DNA from: Methylobacterium currus
GTDB taxonomy: Bacteria > Pseudomonadota > Alphaproteobacteria > Rhizobiales > Beijerinckiaceae
DNA: 64,000 nucleotides
Assembly (NCBI RefSeq): GCF_003058325.1
Contig: NZ_CP028843.1
Span: 3,469,501-3,533,500, forward strand
Direction: 5' to 3'
Each line of letters begins with the position of its first letter. Within the stretch, counting starts at the first letter, position 1. The notes under the pieces are model-generated. The model was not told where the DNA came from. It did not search any database and saw only the letters and a list, made by a program, of their open reading frames with translations. Of this stretch, positions 34,708-43,840 are shown piece after piece. The translations under genes were made by a program, and so were the position numbers.

Positions 34708-35751
34708 ATGTCCATCCCTGTTCCCAGCGCACCGGACGGGCCCGTCTTCTCCTCGCGCGAATTTTTGCGGCTGCTCGAGAGCCGCGGGCTGACCGGCAGC
34801 TGGGGCTGGACCTTCGCCACCGACGAGCACGTCTGGTCGCCCGGCCTGTACCGCCTGCTGGGCCTCGACATGGGCGTGGTCCGGCCGAGCTACGCCAACC
34901 TCCTGGCGATGGTTCATCCCGAGGACCGCTTCGACCTCGCTACCGCCGCGCAGATGATCCAGGGCGGAACCCTGCGCGACCAGACGGTCCGCGTGATCCG
35001 GCCGGACGGGTCGCTGCGCATCCTGTCCTTCCGCGGCGAGGTCTACCACGACCCGGACGGACGCCCGCGGGCCGCCGCCGGCAGCGTGCTGGACGTGACC
35101 GACCGCGAGCGCCTGGTCGCCCTGCAGGCGGAGGAGCGCCGCCGCCGGCGGGCGCTGTTCGAGCAGACCCAGTCCTGGACCCACGCCGCCATCGACGACC
35201 CGGCGCAGCGGGTCGGGTCGCAGGAGGTGCTGGCCCTGACCGGCCTCACCCAGGAGGAGTATCGCGAGGATTGCTGCCGGGTGATCGCCCCCGACGACCG
35301 GGCCCGGGCCCGGGAGCAGGTCCGCACGCTCCTGCAGGCCGGCCGGCCCTTCGCGATGAGCAAGATGCTGCTCCTCGCCGAGGGCGGACAGGGCCGCTTC
35401 CGCTTCGCCTACGCGCCGATGCGGGACGAGCGGGGCACGATCCAGAACTGGACCATCATGGCCTCGCGCCTCGACGGCCCGATGAATGCGGCGATGGACG
35501 AGCCGGTGCAGCAGGGATTCGAGAGCGGGATCGGCGGCCGGCATCTCTGCGCCGCCCGGGGCCTGCTCGGCTGGTCGATGCAGGATCTCGCCGCCTTCAG
35601 CGGCCTGTCGCTCTCCTCGGTCCGCCGCCTGGAGGACGACGGCGAGGCCCTGACCACCCGCACGCGCTGCGCCGCCATCGCGGCGCTCCGGAAGGCCGGG
35701 ATCGTGTTCATGCTGACGGACGGCAACGCGGTGGCTGTGTACCGGAAGTAG
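34708..35751 (+). CDS. PAS-domain one-component regulator with C-terminal HTH
   Basis: Soluble protein of 347 aa. Residues about 25-135 form a PAS fold with PAC end (WGWTFATDEHVWSPGLYRLL; DQTVRVIRPDGSLRILSFRG); a second, weaker PAS-like domain follows to about residue 265. The end is an XRE-like helix-turn-helix (ARGLLGWSMQDLAAFSGLSL, SSVRRLEDDG). The order sensor-then-HTH suggests a direct ligand- or redox-controlled DNA-binding protein rather than a kinase. The ATG at 34708 follows AGGA by 7 bases. It is monocistronic and convergent with murA; target unknown. Confidence 0.8.
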   Translation: MSIPVPSAPDGPVFSSREFLRLLESRGLTGSWGWTFATDEHVWSPGLYRLLGLDMGVVRPSYANLLAMVHPEDRFDLATAAQMIQGGTLRDQTVRVIRPDGSLRILSFRGEVYHDPDGRPRAAAGSVLDVTDRERLVALQAEERRRRRALFEQTQSWTHAAIDDPAQRVGSQEVLALTGLTQEEYREDCCRVIAPDDRARAREQVRTLLQAGRPFAMSKMLLLAEGGQGRFRFAYAPMRDERGTIQNWTIMASRLDGPMNAAMDEPVQQGFESGIGGRHLCAARGLLGWSMQDLAAFSGLSLSSVRRLEDDGEALTTRTRCAAIAALRKAGIVFMLTDGNAVAVYRK

Positions 35752-35813
35752 CCGGATCCGCAGGCGGTCCGACGCCGTCCCGGGATGGCGCCGGACCGTC
35801 GAGCGTGGTCGTT

Positions 35814-35931
35814 ATACCATCGCGCTTTCGCATCGACGCGTCGATGCGAAAGACTCCGGCGCATCAGCGCCGGCGCCCATTCGGGCTTAGCCAGCGCCTT
35901 CGAACGAGTCCGTTCGAAGGCGCTGCGGTAT
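35814..35931 (+). repeat. Three-hairpin intergenic repeat, copy 3
   Basis: Nearly identical to copy 1: same 28-bp palindrome, same 7-bp stem with ATCA loop and same 15-bp third stem with loop AGTC. It fills the gap between the convergent PAS-HTH gene and murA, and its CGGTAT end overlaps the last base of the murA TAA stop. Confidence 0.9.
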
Positions 35932-37220
35932 TACACCCGCTCGCGCCGGATCTCGGCGCCGCAGCGCACGAGCTTGGCCTCCAGCGCCTCGAAGCCGCGG
36001 TCGAGATGGTAGACCCGGTTGATCTGGGTCTCGCCCTCGGCGGCGAGGCCGGCGATCACCAGCGACACCGAGGCGCGCAGGTCGGTCGCCATCACGGGGG
36101 CGCCCTTCAGGCGCTCGACGCCCTCGACCACCGCGACGTCGCCCTCGAGCCGGATCCTGGCGCCGAGGCGCGCCAGCTCCTGCACGTGCATGAAGCGGTT
36201 CTCGAAGATCGTCTCGCGGATGCGCGACTGGCCCTTCGCCTTGGTCATCAGGGCCATGAACTGGGCCTGGAGATCGGTCGGGAAGCCCGGGAACGGATCG
36301 GTGGTGACGTCGACCGCCGCCACGCCGTGGCCGTTGCGCCGCACCCGGATGCCGTGATCGAGCGGCGTCACCTCGGTGCCGGTGGTGGCCAGGATGTCGA
36401 GGGCGCTGTGCAGGAGGTCGGCGCGGGTGTTCTCGAGCGTCACGTCGCCGCCGGTCATCGCCACCGCCATGGCGTAGGTGCCGGTCTCGATCCGGTCGGG
36501 CAGCACCGCGTGGCGGGCGCCCGAGAGGCGCGACACGCCCTCGATCACGATGCGGGGCGTGCCGGCGCCCTCGATCCGGGCGCCCATCCGGGAGAGGCAG
36601 GCGGCGAGGTCCACCACCTCCGGCTCGCGGGCGGCGTTCTCGATCACCGTGGTGCCGTGGGCCAGCACCGCCGCCATCAGGGCGACGTGGGTGCCGCCGA
36701 CCGTGACCTTCGGAAAAATGATCTCGCCGCCGCGCAGGCCGTTCTTCGTGCGCGCCACCGCGTAGCCGCCGTCGATCTCGATCGTGGCGCCGAGCGTCTC
36801 CAGGGCCATCAGCAGGAGGTCGACCGGGCGCGTGCCGATGGCGCAGCCGCCCGGCAGCGACACCCGCGCCTCGCCGAAGCGGGCGAGCAGCGGCGCGATC
36901 ACCCAGAAGCTCGCCCGCATGGTCGAGACCAGGTCGTAGGGCGCCGTGGTGTCGATGACGTTCGAGGCGGTGAGCCGGATCGTCTGGCCGGCCTCGGTGG
37001 TCTGGCCCGGGCGCTTGCCGACCACCATGTGGTCGACGCCGTGATTGCCGAGGATGCGCAGGAGCGAGGCGACGTCGGCGAGCCGGGGCACGTTCGACAG
37101 TTCCAGCGTCTCGCCGGTGAGCAGGCTGGCGATCATCAGCGGCAGGGCCGCGTTCTTGGCGCCCGAGATCGGGATGATGCCGTGAAGCGGCTGGCCGCCG
37201 ACGATGTGGATGCGATCCAT
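35931..37220 (-). CDS. murA: UDP-N-acetylglucosamine 1-carboxyvinyltransferase
   Basis: First committed enzyme of peptidoglycan synthesis; transfers enolpyruvate from PEP to UDP-GlcNAc in the cytoplasm. Full length at 429 aa. The start [24 protein letters not shown] contains the substrate Lys-Asn pair. The catalytic loop [15 protein letters not shown] carries the active-site Cys at about residue 126, the residue attacked by fosfomycin. The ATG at 37220 follows GAGGGA. A 52-residue gene lies 111 bases upstream on the same strand. Copy 3 of the intergenic repeat starts at its stop codon. Confidence 0.96.
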   Translation of the reverse strand: MDRIHIVGGQPLHGIIPISGAKNAALPLMIASLLTGETLELSNVPRLADVASLLRILGNHGVDHMVVGKRPGQTTEAGQTIRLTASNVIDTTAPYDLVSTMRASFWVIAPLLARFGEARVSLPGGCAIGTRPVDLLLMALETLGATIEIDGGYAVARTKNGLRGGEIIFPKVTVGGTHVALMAAVLAHGTTVIENAAREPEVVDLAACLSRMGARIEGAGTPRIVIEGVSRLSGARHAVLPDRIETGTYAMAVAMTGGDVTLENTRADLLHSALDILATTGTEVTPLDHGIRVRRNGHGVAAVDVTTDPFPGFPTDLQAQFMALMTKAKGQSRIRETIFENRFMHVQELARLGARIRLEGDVAVVEGVERLKGAPVMATDLRASVSLVIAGLAAEGETQINRVYHLDRGFEALEAKLVRCGAEIRRERV

Positions 37221-37331
37221 GGTGACAACGTCCCTCGCGCAACGTGGCGCGTTCCCCGCGCCCGACTGACGCGCTTTCGGTTCCGAAACCTGTTTATTGC
37301 ACCGCAGCGATGCAACCGCTACGCTTGGGCG

Positions 37332-37490
37332 TCAACGCTCATCCCCGGCCTTTCGATCCGCGGGCGGTTCCGGTTCCGGCTCCGCCGCCTCGCGCCCCCG
37401 CACCTTGCGCCGCCGCAGATTCTCCCGGAGCGCCGCCTTCAGCCGCTCCTCTCGGGTTCCTTGCCGGCTTCCTTCGCCCTGCCCGCTCAT
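37332..37490 (-). CDS. Small charged protein upstream of murA
   Basis: Predicted protein of 52 aa: MSGQGEGSRQGTREERLKAA, then LRENLRRRKVRGREAAEPEP and a short Pro/Asp end. The basic REERLKAALRENLRRRK helix is a pattern I have seen in short conserved proteins of Rhizobiales. The ATG at 37490 follows GAAGGG by 8 bases, and codon usage fits the genome. Too short for a confident family call; no function is assigned. It may be cotranscribed with murA. Confidence 0.6.
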   Translation of the reverse strand: MSGQGEGSRQGTREERLKAALRENLRRRKVRGREAAEPEPEPPADRKAGDER

Positions 37491-37730
37491 CGCGCGCGAC
37501 CCTTCGTCGCCATGACCAATTTCCAGCTTCCGTGCCCGTGCGGGAGGCGGCAGAACGCCGGTCTCGCCCTCGACTTTTTCAAAAGACAAAGCCGTCGCAT
37601 TTGAGCGAGATCAAGGCGCGACCAGCGGTGGATCGGTGATCCGTGCCCCGCCGCGCGGACGGGCTCCTCCCCGGGGCCTCGCCCGGTCCCGCCCCGGACG
37701 ACCGTCCGGCCAGCCCCGCGAAGGACCACG

Positions 37731-39002
37731 ATGCCCGAGACCCGGCCCGAGACCCGTCAGAGCGCGACCGACTACCAGGCCCTCTTCCGCGGCGCCCTCG
37801 CGCGCCTGCACGGCGAGCGCCGCTACCGCGTCTTCGCCGATATCGAGCGCATCAACGGCCGCTTCCCCACCGCCCTGTGGCGCCGGCCGGACGCCTCCAC
37901 CCGCGAGATCACCGTGTGGTGCTCGAACGATTATCTGGGCATGGGCCAGCACCCGGCCGTGGTGAGCGCGCTCACCGAGACGGCGCGGCGCTGCGGCGTC
38001 GGCGCCGGCGGCACCCGCAACATCGCCGGCAACAACTCGCCGCTCGTCGACCTCGAGCGCGAGCTCGCCGACCTTCACGGCAAGGAGTCGGGCCTCGTCT
38101 TCACCTCCGGCTACGTCTCGAACCAGGCCGGCATCTCGACGATCGCCAAGCTGATCCCGGACTGCCTGATCCTGTCGGACGCCTTCAACCACAACTCGAT
38201 GATCGAGGGCGTGCGCCAGTCCGGCTGCGACAAGCAGATCTTTCGCCATAACGACCTCGCCCACCTCGAAGAGCTGCTGATCGCGGCCGGCGACCGGCCG
38301 AAGCTGATCGCCTTCGAGAGCGTCTACTCGATGGACGGCGACGTGGCGCCGATCGGCAGGATCTGCGACCTCGCGGAACGCTACGGCGCCATGACCTACC
38401 TCGACGAGGTCCACGCGGTCGGCCTCTACGGGCCGCGGGGCGCCGGCATCGCCGAGCGCGACCGGGTGATGCACCGGGTCGACGTGATCGAGGGCACGCT
38501 CGCCAAGGGCTTCGGCTGCGTCGGCGGCTACATCACCGGCTCGGCGGCGCTCTGCGACGCGGTGCGCAGCCATGCCCCCGGCTTCATCTTCACCACCGCC
38601 CTGCCCCCGGCCATCGCCGCCGCCGCCATCGCGTCGATCCGCCACCTGAAGCAATCCGGCACCGAGCGCGAGGCGCACCAGCGCCAGGCCGCCCGCACCA
38701 AGGCGGCGCTTCTCGACGCCGGCCTGCCGGTGCTCGCCACCGACACCCACATCGTGCCGGTGATGGTGGGCGATGCGGAAGCCTGCAAGGCGGCGGCCGA
38801 CCGGCTGCTGGAGCGCCACGGCATCTACATCCAGCCGATCAACTATCCGACCGTGCCCCGCGGCACCGAGCGCCTGCGCATCACCCCCTCCCCGTTCCAC
38901 GGCGAGGCGCAGATCGCGGCGCTGACCGAGGCGCTGGTGGAGGTGTGGGACGCGCTCTCCCTTCCGCGGGCCGGGACGGTGTTCGTCGAGGCGGCGGAGT
39001 AG
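37731..39002 (+). CDS. hemA: 5-aminolevulinate synthase
   Basis: PLP enzyme that condenses glycine and succinyl-CoA to 5-aminolevulinate, entry to haem and other tetrapyrroles by the C4 (Shemin) route used by alphaproteobacteria. Length 423 aa. Visible motifs are [25 protein letters not shown] (glycine loop), [15 protein letters not shown] with the PLP-binding Asp, and [15 protein letters not shown] with the Schiff-base Lys near residue 259. An AAGGA ribosome site lies 6 bases before the ATG. It stands alone. Haem-regulatory Cys-Pro motifs are not evident. Confidence 0.95.
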   Translation: MPETRPETRQSATDYQALFRGALARLHGERRYRVFADIERINGRFPTALWRRPDASTREITVWCSNDYLGMGQHPAVVSALTETARRCGVGAGGTRNIAGNNSPLVDLERELADLHGKESGLVFTSGYVSNQAGISTIAKLIPDCLILSDAFNHNSMIEGVRQSGCDKQIFRHNDLAHLEELLIAAGDRPKLIAFESVYSMDGDVAPIGRICDLAERYGAMTYLDEVHAVGLYGPRGAGIAERDRVMHRVDVIEGTLAKGFGCVGGYITGSAALCDAVRSHAPGFIFTTALPPAIAAAAIASIRHLKQSGTEREAHQRQAARTKAALLDAGLPVLATDTHIVPVMVGDAEACKAAADRLLERHGIYIQPINYPTVPRGTERLRITPSPFHGEAQIAALTEALVEVWDALSLPRAGTVFVEAAE

Positions 39003-39707
39003 GCTTCCTCCGCCGCGCGGCTTCGGCCGGCGAGGCACCGGAGACCCGATCCAGCGGCGGATGCGCCCGGCTGGCGCGTGAGCGGCCGGATCGCGTCCCG
39101 AGACCGATACGGCGGCACGCATCCGGGACGGATCCGAACCCGGGAGCGGATCGGCGCCCGGCCGCTTGGTCGAAGAGTCGCCGCGTCCGCACCTCGCGGC
39201 CGTCGACCGTGCGGTCGGCACCTCCGACAATCCCGATCGAACCACCGGCCGCGAGTCGGCGGCAGCCGCGTTGGACGCTGGCGCAGGCTCGACGCGGCGC
39301 AGGCTCGACGCGGCGCAGGCTTGGCGCGGCGCAGGGCGGGTGTTCGCATCGCCCCCGTCTCGCGCACGGCGCGTCTGGGAGTAGAAGGCCGCAGGAGTCC
39401 GGCCCGGCGCCCCTCCCGCTAGGTCTGACACGGAGCATCGTATATCCGGGGCGGACGGCAATCGGACTTTTGCGATGTCGGGTCCCTATACATTGCATCG
39501 CGTGATTAATCGCCTTTAGATTGCATAAATAATTCACATACAACTGAAAATCACTAGGAAATTTATCGTTTCATTTAGAATTGCGGGCAATTGTACCCGC
39601 CTAGAGGATATCGATGCCGAGCCGAAAGGGCTCGCTGTCTCAATCGCCCAGCGAGACCGGCTGGATTTGTCCCCAAGCAGACATGGCAACCACGGCAGTG
39701 GATCCGG
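39003..39707. other. Intergenic region with tandem repeat and AT-rich promoter zone
   Basis: About 700 bases without a supported gene. The first half is GC-rich and holds a 16-bp tandem repeat. From about 39475 to 39600 the sequence is strikingly AT-rich for this genome (TGATTAATCGCC, TGCATAAATAATTCAC, GGAAATTTATCG), consistent with a strong or regulated promoter for the Tad-type genes. Confidence 0.6.
39281..39336 (+). repeat. 16-bp tandem repeat, 3.5 units
   Basis: Unit GCGCAGGCTCGACGCG repeats exactly at 39281 and 39297, with a variant third copy at 39313 and a partial fourth. Not a multiple of three and not in a gene. Confidence 0.85.
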
Positions 39708-40364
39708 ATGCCGCAACACGCGATCGCATCTCTTTTCGCAGGCAGACTCCGGGAGAGCCGCCGAACGGCTCGGGCATGGCGACGGGTCCGCTGCCTCGCC
39801 GCCGATGGGCGAGGCAGCGCCGCGGTCGAGTTCGCCCTCGTGGCCATGCCCTTCCTCGCCCTCGTCGGGGCGATCATCCAGGTCGCGTTCCAGATCTGGG
39901 CCGCCCAGAACTTCGATCGCGCGGTCCAGAACGGCGTCCGGACGGTCCTCACCGGCCAGTTCCAGCTCGCCAATGCCGGGAAGACCGATGCGCCGACGCT
40001 GCTCGCCAATCTCAGGGCGACGATGTGCGGATCGGCGTCGGCCAACATCGTGACCGTCTTCGACTGCAGCAAGGTGAGGATCGAGGTGGCGACGGCGGGC
40101 ACGTTCGCCGGCGCGGCACCGGTCCAGCCGATCGATACCAGCACCGGCTCCTGGAGCACGAGCTTCGGAACGAACTACGCCTGCGCCAAGCCCGGGACCA
40201 TCGTCGTCGTCACGGCGGCCGTCCCGTTCCCAGCCTTCTTCAACCTGCTCGGCCTGGTCACCCGGCAGTTCACCAGCGGCGCCGACAACGGATCGGGCCT
40301 CCTGACCGCGACGGCCGTGCTTCGCACCGAGCCATACCAGGTGACCGGGGCGGGCGCGTGCTGA
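39708..40364 (+). CDS. TadE-like pseudopilin
   Basis: Predicted minor pilin-like protein of the Tad/Flp secretion family, 218 aa. A basic start is followed by GRGSAAVEFALVAMPFLALV and GAIIQVAFQIWAAQ, the Glu-containing prepilin-type hydrophobic helix (Gly/Glu at the usual cleavage region). The rest is a periplasmic domain with Cys residues (TMCGSAS, VFDCSK, YACAKPG). The ATG at 39708 is the closest start to the helix; longer starts upstream run through non-conserved sequence. Its stop overlaps the start of the next gene. Confidence 0.75.
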   Translation: MPQHAIASLFAGRLRESRRTARAWRRVRCLAADGRGSAAVEFALVAMPFLALVGAIIQVAFQIWAAQNFDRAVQNGVRTVLTGQFQLANAGKTDAPTLLANLRATMCGSASANIVTVFDCSKVRIEVATAGTFAGAAPVQPIDTSTGSWSTSFGTNYACAKPGTIVVVTAAVPFPAFFNLLGLVTRQFTSGADNGSGLLTATAVLRTEPYQVTGAGAC

Positions 40365-40984
40365 GATCCGCCTTCCTGCGCGACCGGCGCGGCACCGCCA
40401 TGACCGAATTCGCCCTGCTGCTGCCGGTCATGCTGGCCCTGCTCGCCGGCATGTCGGAGCTGTCCCGCGCGTTCGACCACTGGCGCAAGCTCACGCTGCT
40501 CGCCCGGACCGTCGCCGACCTCGTGTCCCAGGGCGATTCGCAGAACCCGTTCGCCACGGCGGCGATGACCGACATCCTCGCCGTCGCCCCGCGGGTGCTG
40601 CGCCCGTTCGGCGCCTCCGGCGTGCAGATCGCCGTGAGCGCGCTCGGCGTCGACCCCGCCAAGTTCCAGCTCGTGCCGCAGGTCTGCTCGGCCACGGCCT
40701 CCGGAACCGCGGCGCGCGCGCTCGGTCCCGCCAAGGACCTGACCGTGCCGCCCGGCTACCAGACGCCGGGCATGCGCTACGTCCTCGTCGAGGTGAAGGG
40801 CACCTACGCCCCGATGATCGGCGGCGCCCTGGTCAAGCTCGTCAACGGCGTCAGCAGCGAGATCACGCTCTCCGCCAGTGTCCCATGGCCCGTTCGAGGC
40901 GGCCAGATCTATGGAACGAACACCTTCACGGAAGTCGTCCTGCCCGGCACGAACCCGAAAGCCTGCGATGGCTCCGCGCCTTGA
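40358..40984 (+). CDS. TadE/TadF-like pseudopilin
   Basis: Second pseudopilin, 208 aa, starting at GTG 40358 inside the preceding gene's last codons. It has DRRGTAMTEFALLLPVMLAL with the conserved Glu and a hydrophobic helix, then a periplasmic domain with a sandwich-like middle (GVQIAVSALGVDP) and one Cys pair (QVCSATA, PKACDG). Pairing with a TadE- and a TadG-like gene is the usual layout of minor pilin clusters. It overlaps the next gene by 17 bases. Confidence 0.75.
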   Translation: MLRSAFLRDRRGTAMTEFALLLPVMLALLAGMSELSRAFDHWRKLTLLARTVADLVSQGDSQNPFATAAMTDILAVAPRVLRPFGASGVQIAVSALGVDPAKFQLVPQVCSATASGTAARALGPAKDLTVPPGYQTPGMRYVLVEVKGTYAPMIGGALVKLVNGVSSEITLSASVPWPVRGGQIYGTNTFTEVVLPGTNPKACDGSAP

Positions 40985-42674
40985 GGCCGCGGCCCGGGCG
41001 GCGTGGCGGCGCGTCCGGCATCCTGCGCGCGGCTTTCCCGGCGATCGCGGAGGCAACCTCACGATCCTGTTCAGCGTCCTCCTGCTGCCGATGCTGATCT
41101 TCGCCGGCGCGGCGATCGATTACGGCGCGGCGATGCGGATGGAGACCAAGCTGCAGGCCGCGACCGACGCGACCGCGCTTCTCCTGTGCCAGACGCCGCT
41201 GACCACGACGAACGACGACCTCGACGCGCTCGCCCGCACGACCATGACCGGGCAGATGGGGGCGGACGGCCTCGTGGTGGATCCGCTGTCGATCACCAGC
41301 AACCCGCGCCAGATCACGCTGACGACGCACAAGCTCTCGACGGTGTTCTTCGGTCGGATCACCGGCACGCGCAGCATCAATCCAGGCGCCCAGGCGCGCT
41401 GCGCCACGCCGATGCCGCGGACCTTCGAGATCGCCCTCGTCCTCGACAATACCGGATCGATGAGCAACTCCGGCAACGACGGCGTCTCGAAGATCTCCGC
41501 GCTCCGCTCGGCGGCCAAGCAATTCGTCACCTACGTGCTCAACAACAAGAGCTTCGCCGCGGATACTAGAATCGCGATCGTCCCGTTCTCCTCCGCGGTC
41601 GCGGTCGATGCCGCCACGTACAGGAATGCGAGCTGGGTCGATACGCAGGGCAAGTCCCCCTATCACTGGACGAATTTCTCCGGGACCGCCGCCGCCGGAT
41701 TCCAGAGCCGGTTCGACCTCTTCGCGAAGCTGCAAGGGGTGGTGCCGAGCTGGAAATGGGCCGGCTGCTTCGAGTCGCTGCCCTATCCGCAGAACGTGAG
41801 CGACATGGCGACGAACGGCAACGCCTCGCTCTACATGCCCTACCTCGCGCCCGATGAGGGCGGCGCGGGGACGCCGGCCGGCTATTACGCGGTCTGGAAC
41901 GGCAACTACAGCGTCAATAGCTATATCGACGACGACGATGGGACGACCACCGGCACCTGCCCCAAGCTATCCAGCACCGACGGGTACCCGACGGCGCTGA
42001 GCCGCGCCTGCAAGTACAGCGCCCCCCGCAATGCGCGGCCAGGCAGCCTGGGCGAACTCGGCGCGAACGGCCCCAACTTCGGTTGCACGACCCAGCCGCT
42101 GCAGCGCTTGACGCGAAACGCGGCCGTGCTCACGGGACTGATCGATAACATGGTCGCCGGCGGCACGACGAACATTCACGAAGGGCTGATGTGGGGCTGG
42201 CGCACCATCTCCCCCAAGAGCGTCTTCGCCGACGGCGCCGCCTATGGTGGCAACACCGTCAACAAGATCATCGTCCTGATGACCGATGGCGCGAACACGT
42301 GGCTGGCGAACGGCTCCTCCTCCAGCAAGTCGTTGATTTCCTCGAACGGGTACTTCATCAATGCGGACGGGAGCGATCCCGACATCCACTTCCCGCCCGC
42401 GAACCAGAACGTGTCGACCAGCGCGCAGGCGCGCACCGCCCTCGACGCCCTGACGAAGCTCGCCTGCGCCAACGCGAAGGCGGATCCGGCCAACATCGCG
42501 ATCTACACGATCGGCTTCAGCGTCTCGTCGGATCCGATCGACTCGCAGGGCATCGACCTGCTCAAGACCTGCGCATCACAGAACCAGTACTTCCAGGCCA
42601 ACGATTCGAGCAGCCTCATCGGGGCCTTCAACGCGATCGCGGCGAGCATCGGCAAGCTGCGGCTGACGCAGTAA
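40968..42674 (+). CDS. TadG-like protein with von Willebrand factor A domain
   Basis: Envelope protein of 568 aa. Residues about 20-60 form the TadE/G-type membrane segment (DRGGNLTILFSVLLLPMLIF, AGAAIDYGAAMRMETKLQAA). A von Willebrand A domain begins near residue 155 (IALVLDNTGSMSNSG, the metal-site motif near 160) and is split by a long insertion with several Cys (CFESLP, CPKLSS, CKYSAP, GCTTQPL) before IIVLMTDGANTWL. Such proteins adorn or regulate Tad pili. The ATG at 40968 overlaps the upstream gene. The stop TAA takes its last base from the repeat copy that follows. No tadA, tadB, tadC or flp gene is in the window. Confidence 0.8.
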   Translation: MAPRLEAAARAAWRRVRHPARGFPGDRGGNLTILFSVLLLPMLIFAGAAIDYGAAMRMETKLQAATDATALLLCQTPLTTTNDDLDALARTTMTGQMGADGLVVDPLSITSNPRQITLTTHKLSTVFFGRITGTRSINPGAQARCATPMPRTFEIALVLDNTGSMSNSGNDGVSKISALRSAAKQFVTYVLNNKSFAADTRIAIVPFSSAVAVDAATYRNASWVDTQGKSPYHWTNFSGTAAAGFQSRFDLFAKLQGVVPSWKWAGCFESLPYPQNVSDMATNGNASLYMPYLAPDEGGAGTPAGYYAVWNGNYSVNSYIDDDDGTTTGTCPKLSSTDGYPTALSRACKYSAPRNARPGSLGELGANGPNFGCTTQPLQRLTRNAAVLTGLIDNMVAGGTTNIHEGLMWGWRTISPKSVFADGAAYGGNTVNKIIVLMTDGANTWLANGSSSSKSLISSNGYFINADGSDPDIHFPPANQNVSTSAQARTALDALTKLACANAKADPANIAIYTIGFSVSSDPIDSQGIDLLKTCASQNQYFQANDSSSLIGAFNAIAASIGKLRLTQ

Positions 42675-42791
42675 GACCATCGCGCCTTCGCCTCGACGTG
42701 TCGATGCGAAGGCGTCCGGCGCATCAGCGCCGGCGCCCGTTGGGGCTTGGCCAGCGCCTTGGAACAAGTCCGTTCGGAGGCGCGGCGGTAT
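42674..42791 (+). repeat. Three-hairpin intergenic repeat, copy 4 (diverged)
   Basis: The palindrome has changed to CCTTCGC...GCGAAGG, a paired substitution that keeps the stem. The CCGGCGC/GCGCCGG stem with ATCA loop is kept, but the third stem is degraded. The GACCATCGCG end overlaps the TadG-like stop by one base; the other end faces hisG. Confidence 0.8.
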
Positions 42792-42841
42792 AACGCCGCC
42801 GATCCGCAGCGGGAGAGCGGCCTCCCGCTGCGAGCAGGCCG

Positions 42842-43840
42842 TCAGAGCCGCCCGAGCAGCCGCTCCACCAGCGGGTTCTCCGCCGCGAAGGCGTAGTCGA
42901 TGCGGCGCACGCTGACCGCCTGGGCCCCGGCCTGCACCAGCGCGTCGGCGAGGCCGAACACTGCGTCGGCGGGGCAGCGCAGCACGATCTCACCCCGTCC
43001 TTCCGGGGCCCCGTAGGGCAATTCGGCCTCGTGCAGGGCGGCCAGCGCCGCGAGGTCGATCTCGCCGGAGGCCGGCATCCCGGCCCGGACCTCGCGGGTG
43101 GTGCGGGCCCGCTCCTCGGCGCTGATGCGGCCGAGCACCGCCTGCACGGCGCGGCGCGGGGTCTCGCTCCAGGAGGCAGCGAGCGAGGCGACGAGGTTCG
43201 CCTCCGAGCGCAGGATCACCCCGTCGTCGAGGATCTTCAGCGCGTTGGCGGCGAGCGTGGCGCCCGTGGTGGTGATGTCGACGATGATCTCGGCGCTGCC
43301 GGAGGCGGGCGCGCCTTCCGTGGCCCCTAAGCTCTCGACGATGCGGTAATCGGCGATGCCGTGCTCGTAGAAGAAGCGCCGGGTCAGGTTGACGTACTTG
43401 GTGGCGATGCGCAGGCGCTTGCCATGGCGCACCCGCATGTCGCTCGCCACCTCGTCGAGGTCGCTCATCGAGCGCACGTCGATCCAGGCCTGGGGCACCG
43501 CCACCACCACGGTGGCCTGGCCGAAGCCGAGCGGCGTCAGGAGCTCGACCTGGCCGGCGGCGTCCGGCAGGGTCTCGCGGATCAGGTCCTCGCCGGTGAT
43601 GCCGAGATGGGCTGCCCCGCTCGCGAGCTGGCCGGCGATCTCGGAGGCCGAGAGGAAGCGCACCTCGACCCCGTCCACGCCTTTCAGCCGGCCGCGATAG
43701 TCGCGGGCGCCGCTGGTCTGGGCGAGCGTCAGGCCGGCGCGGCCGAAGAAGGCGGCGGCGTTCTCCTGCAGGCGGCCCTTCGAGGGCACCGCCAGGACCA
43801 GAGGGCCGTCGAGGGGGCTTGCGGTCATCGTGTCGCTCAT
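42842..43840 (-). CDS. hisG: ATP phosphoribosyltransferase, short form
   Basis: First enzyme of histidine synthesis (ATP plus PRPP), 332 aa. The start [19 protein letters not shown] and the PRPP-binding segment [20 protein letters not shown] are clear. It is a short-type HisG that works with HisZ, with additional C-terminal residues after the catalytic core. The ATG at 43840 overlaps the hisZ stop (TGATG), so the two are translationally coupled; a GTG 6 bases upstream is an alternative. It is last in the hisS/hisZ/hisG run. Confidence 0.92.
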   Translation of the reverse strand: MSDTMTASPLDGPLVLAVPSKGRLQENAAAFFGRAGLTLAQTSGARDYRGRLKGVDGVEVRFLSASEIAGQLASGAAHLGITGEDLIRETLPDAAGQVELLTPLGFGQATVVVAVPQAWIDVRSMSDLDEVASDMRVRHGKRLRIATKYVNLTRRFFYEHGIADYRIVESLGATEGAPASGSAEIIVDITTTGATLAANALKILDDGVILRSEANLVASLAASWSETPRRAVQAVLGRISAEERARTTREVRAGMPASGEIDLAALAALHEAELPYGAPEGRGEIVLRCPADAVFGLADALVQAGAQAVSVRRIDYAFAAENPLVERLLGRL

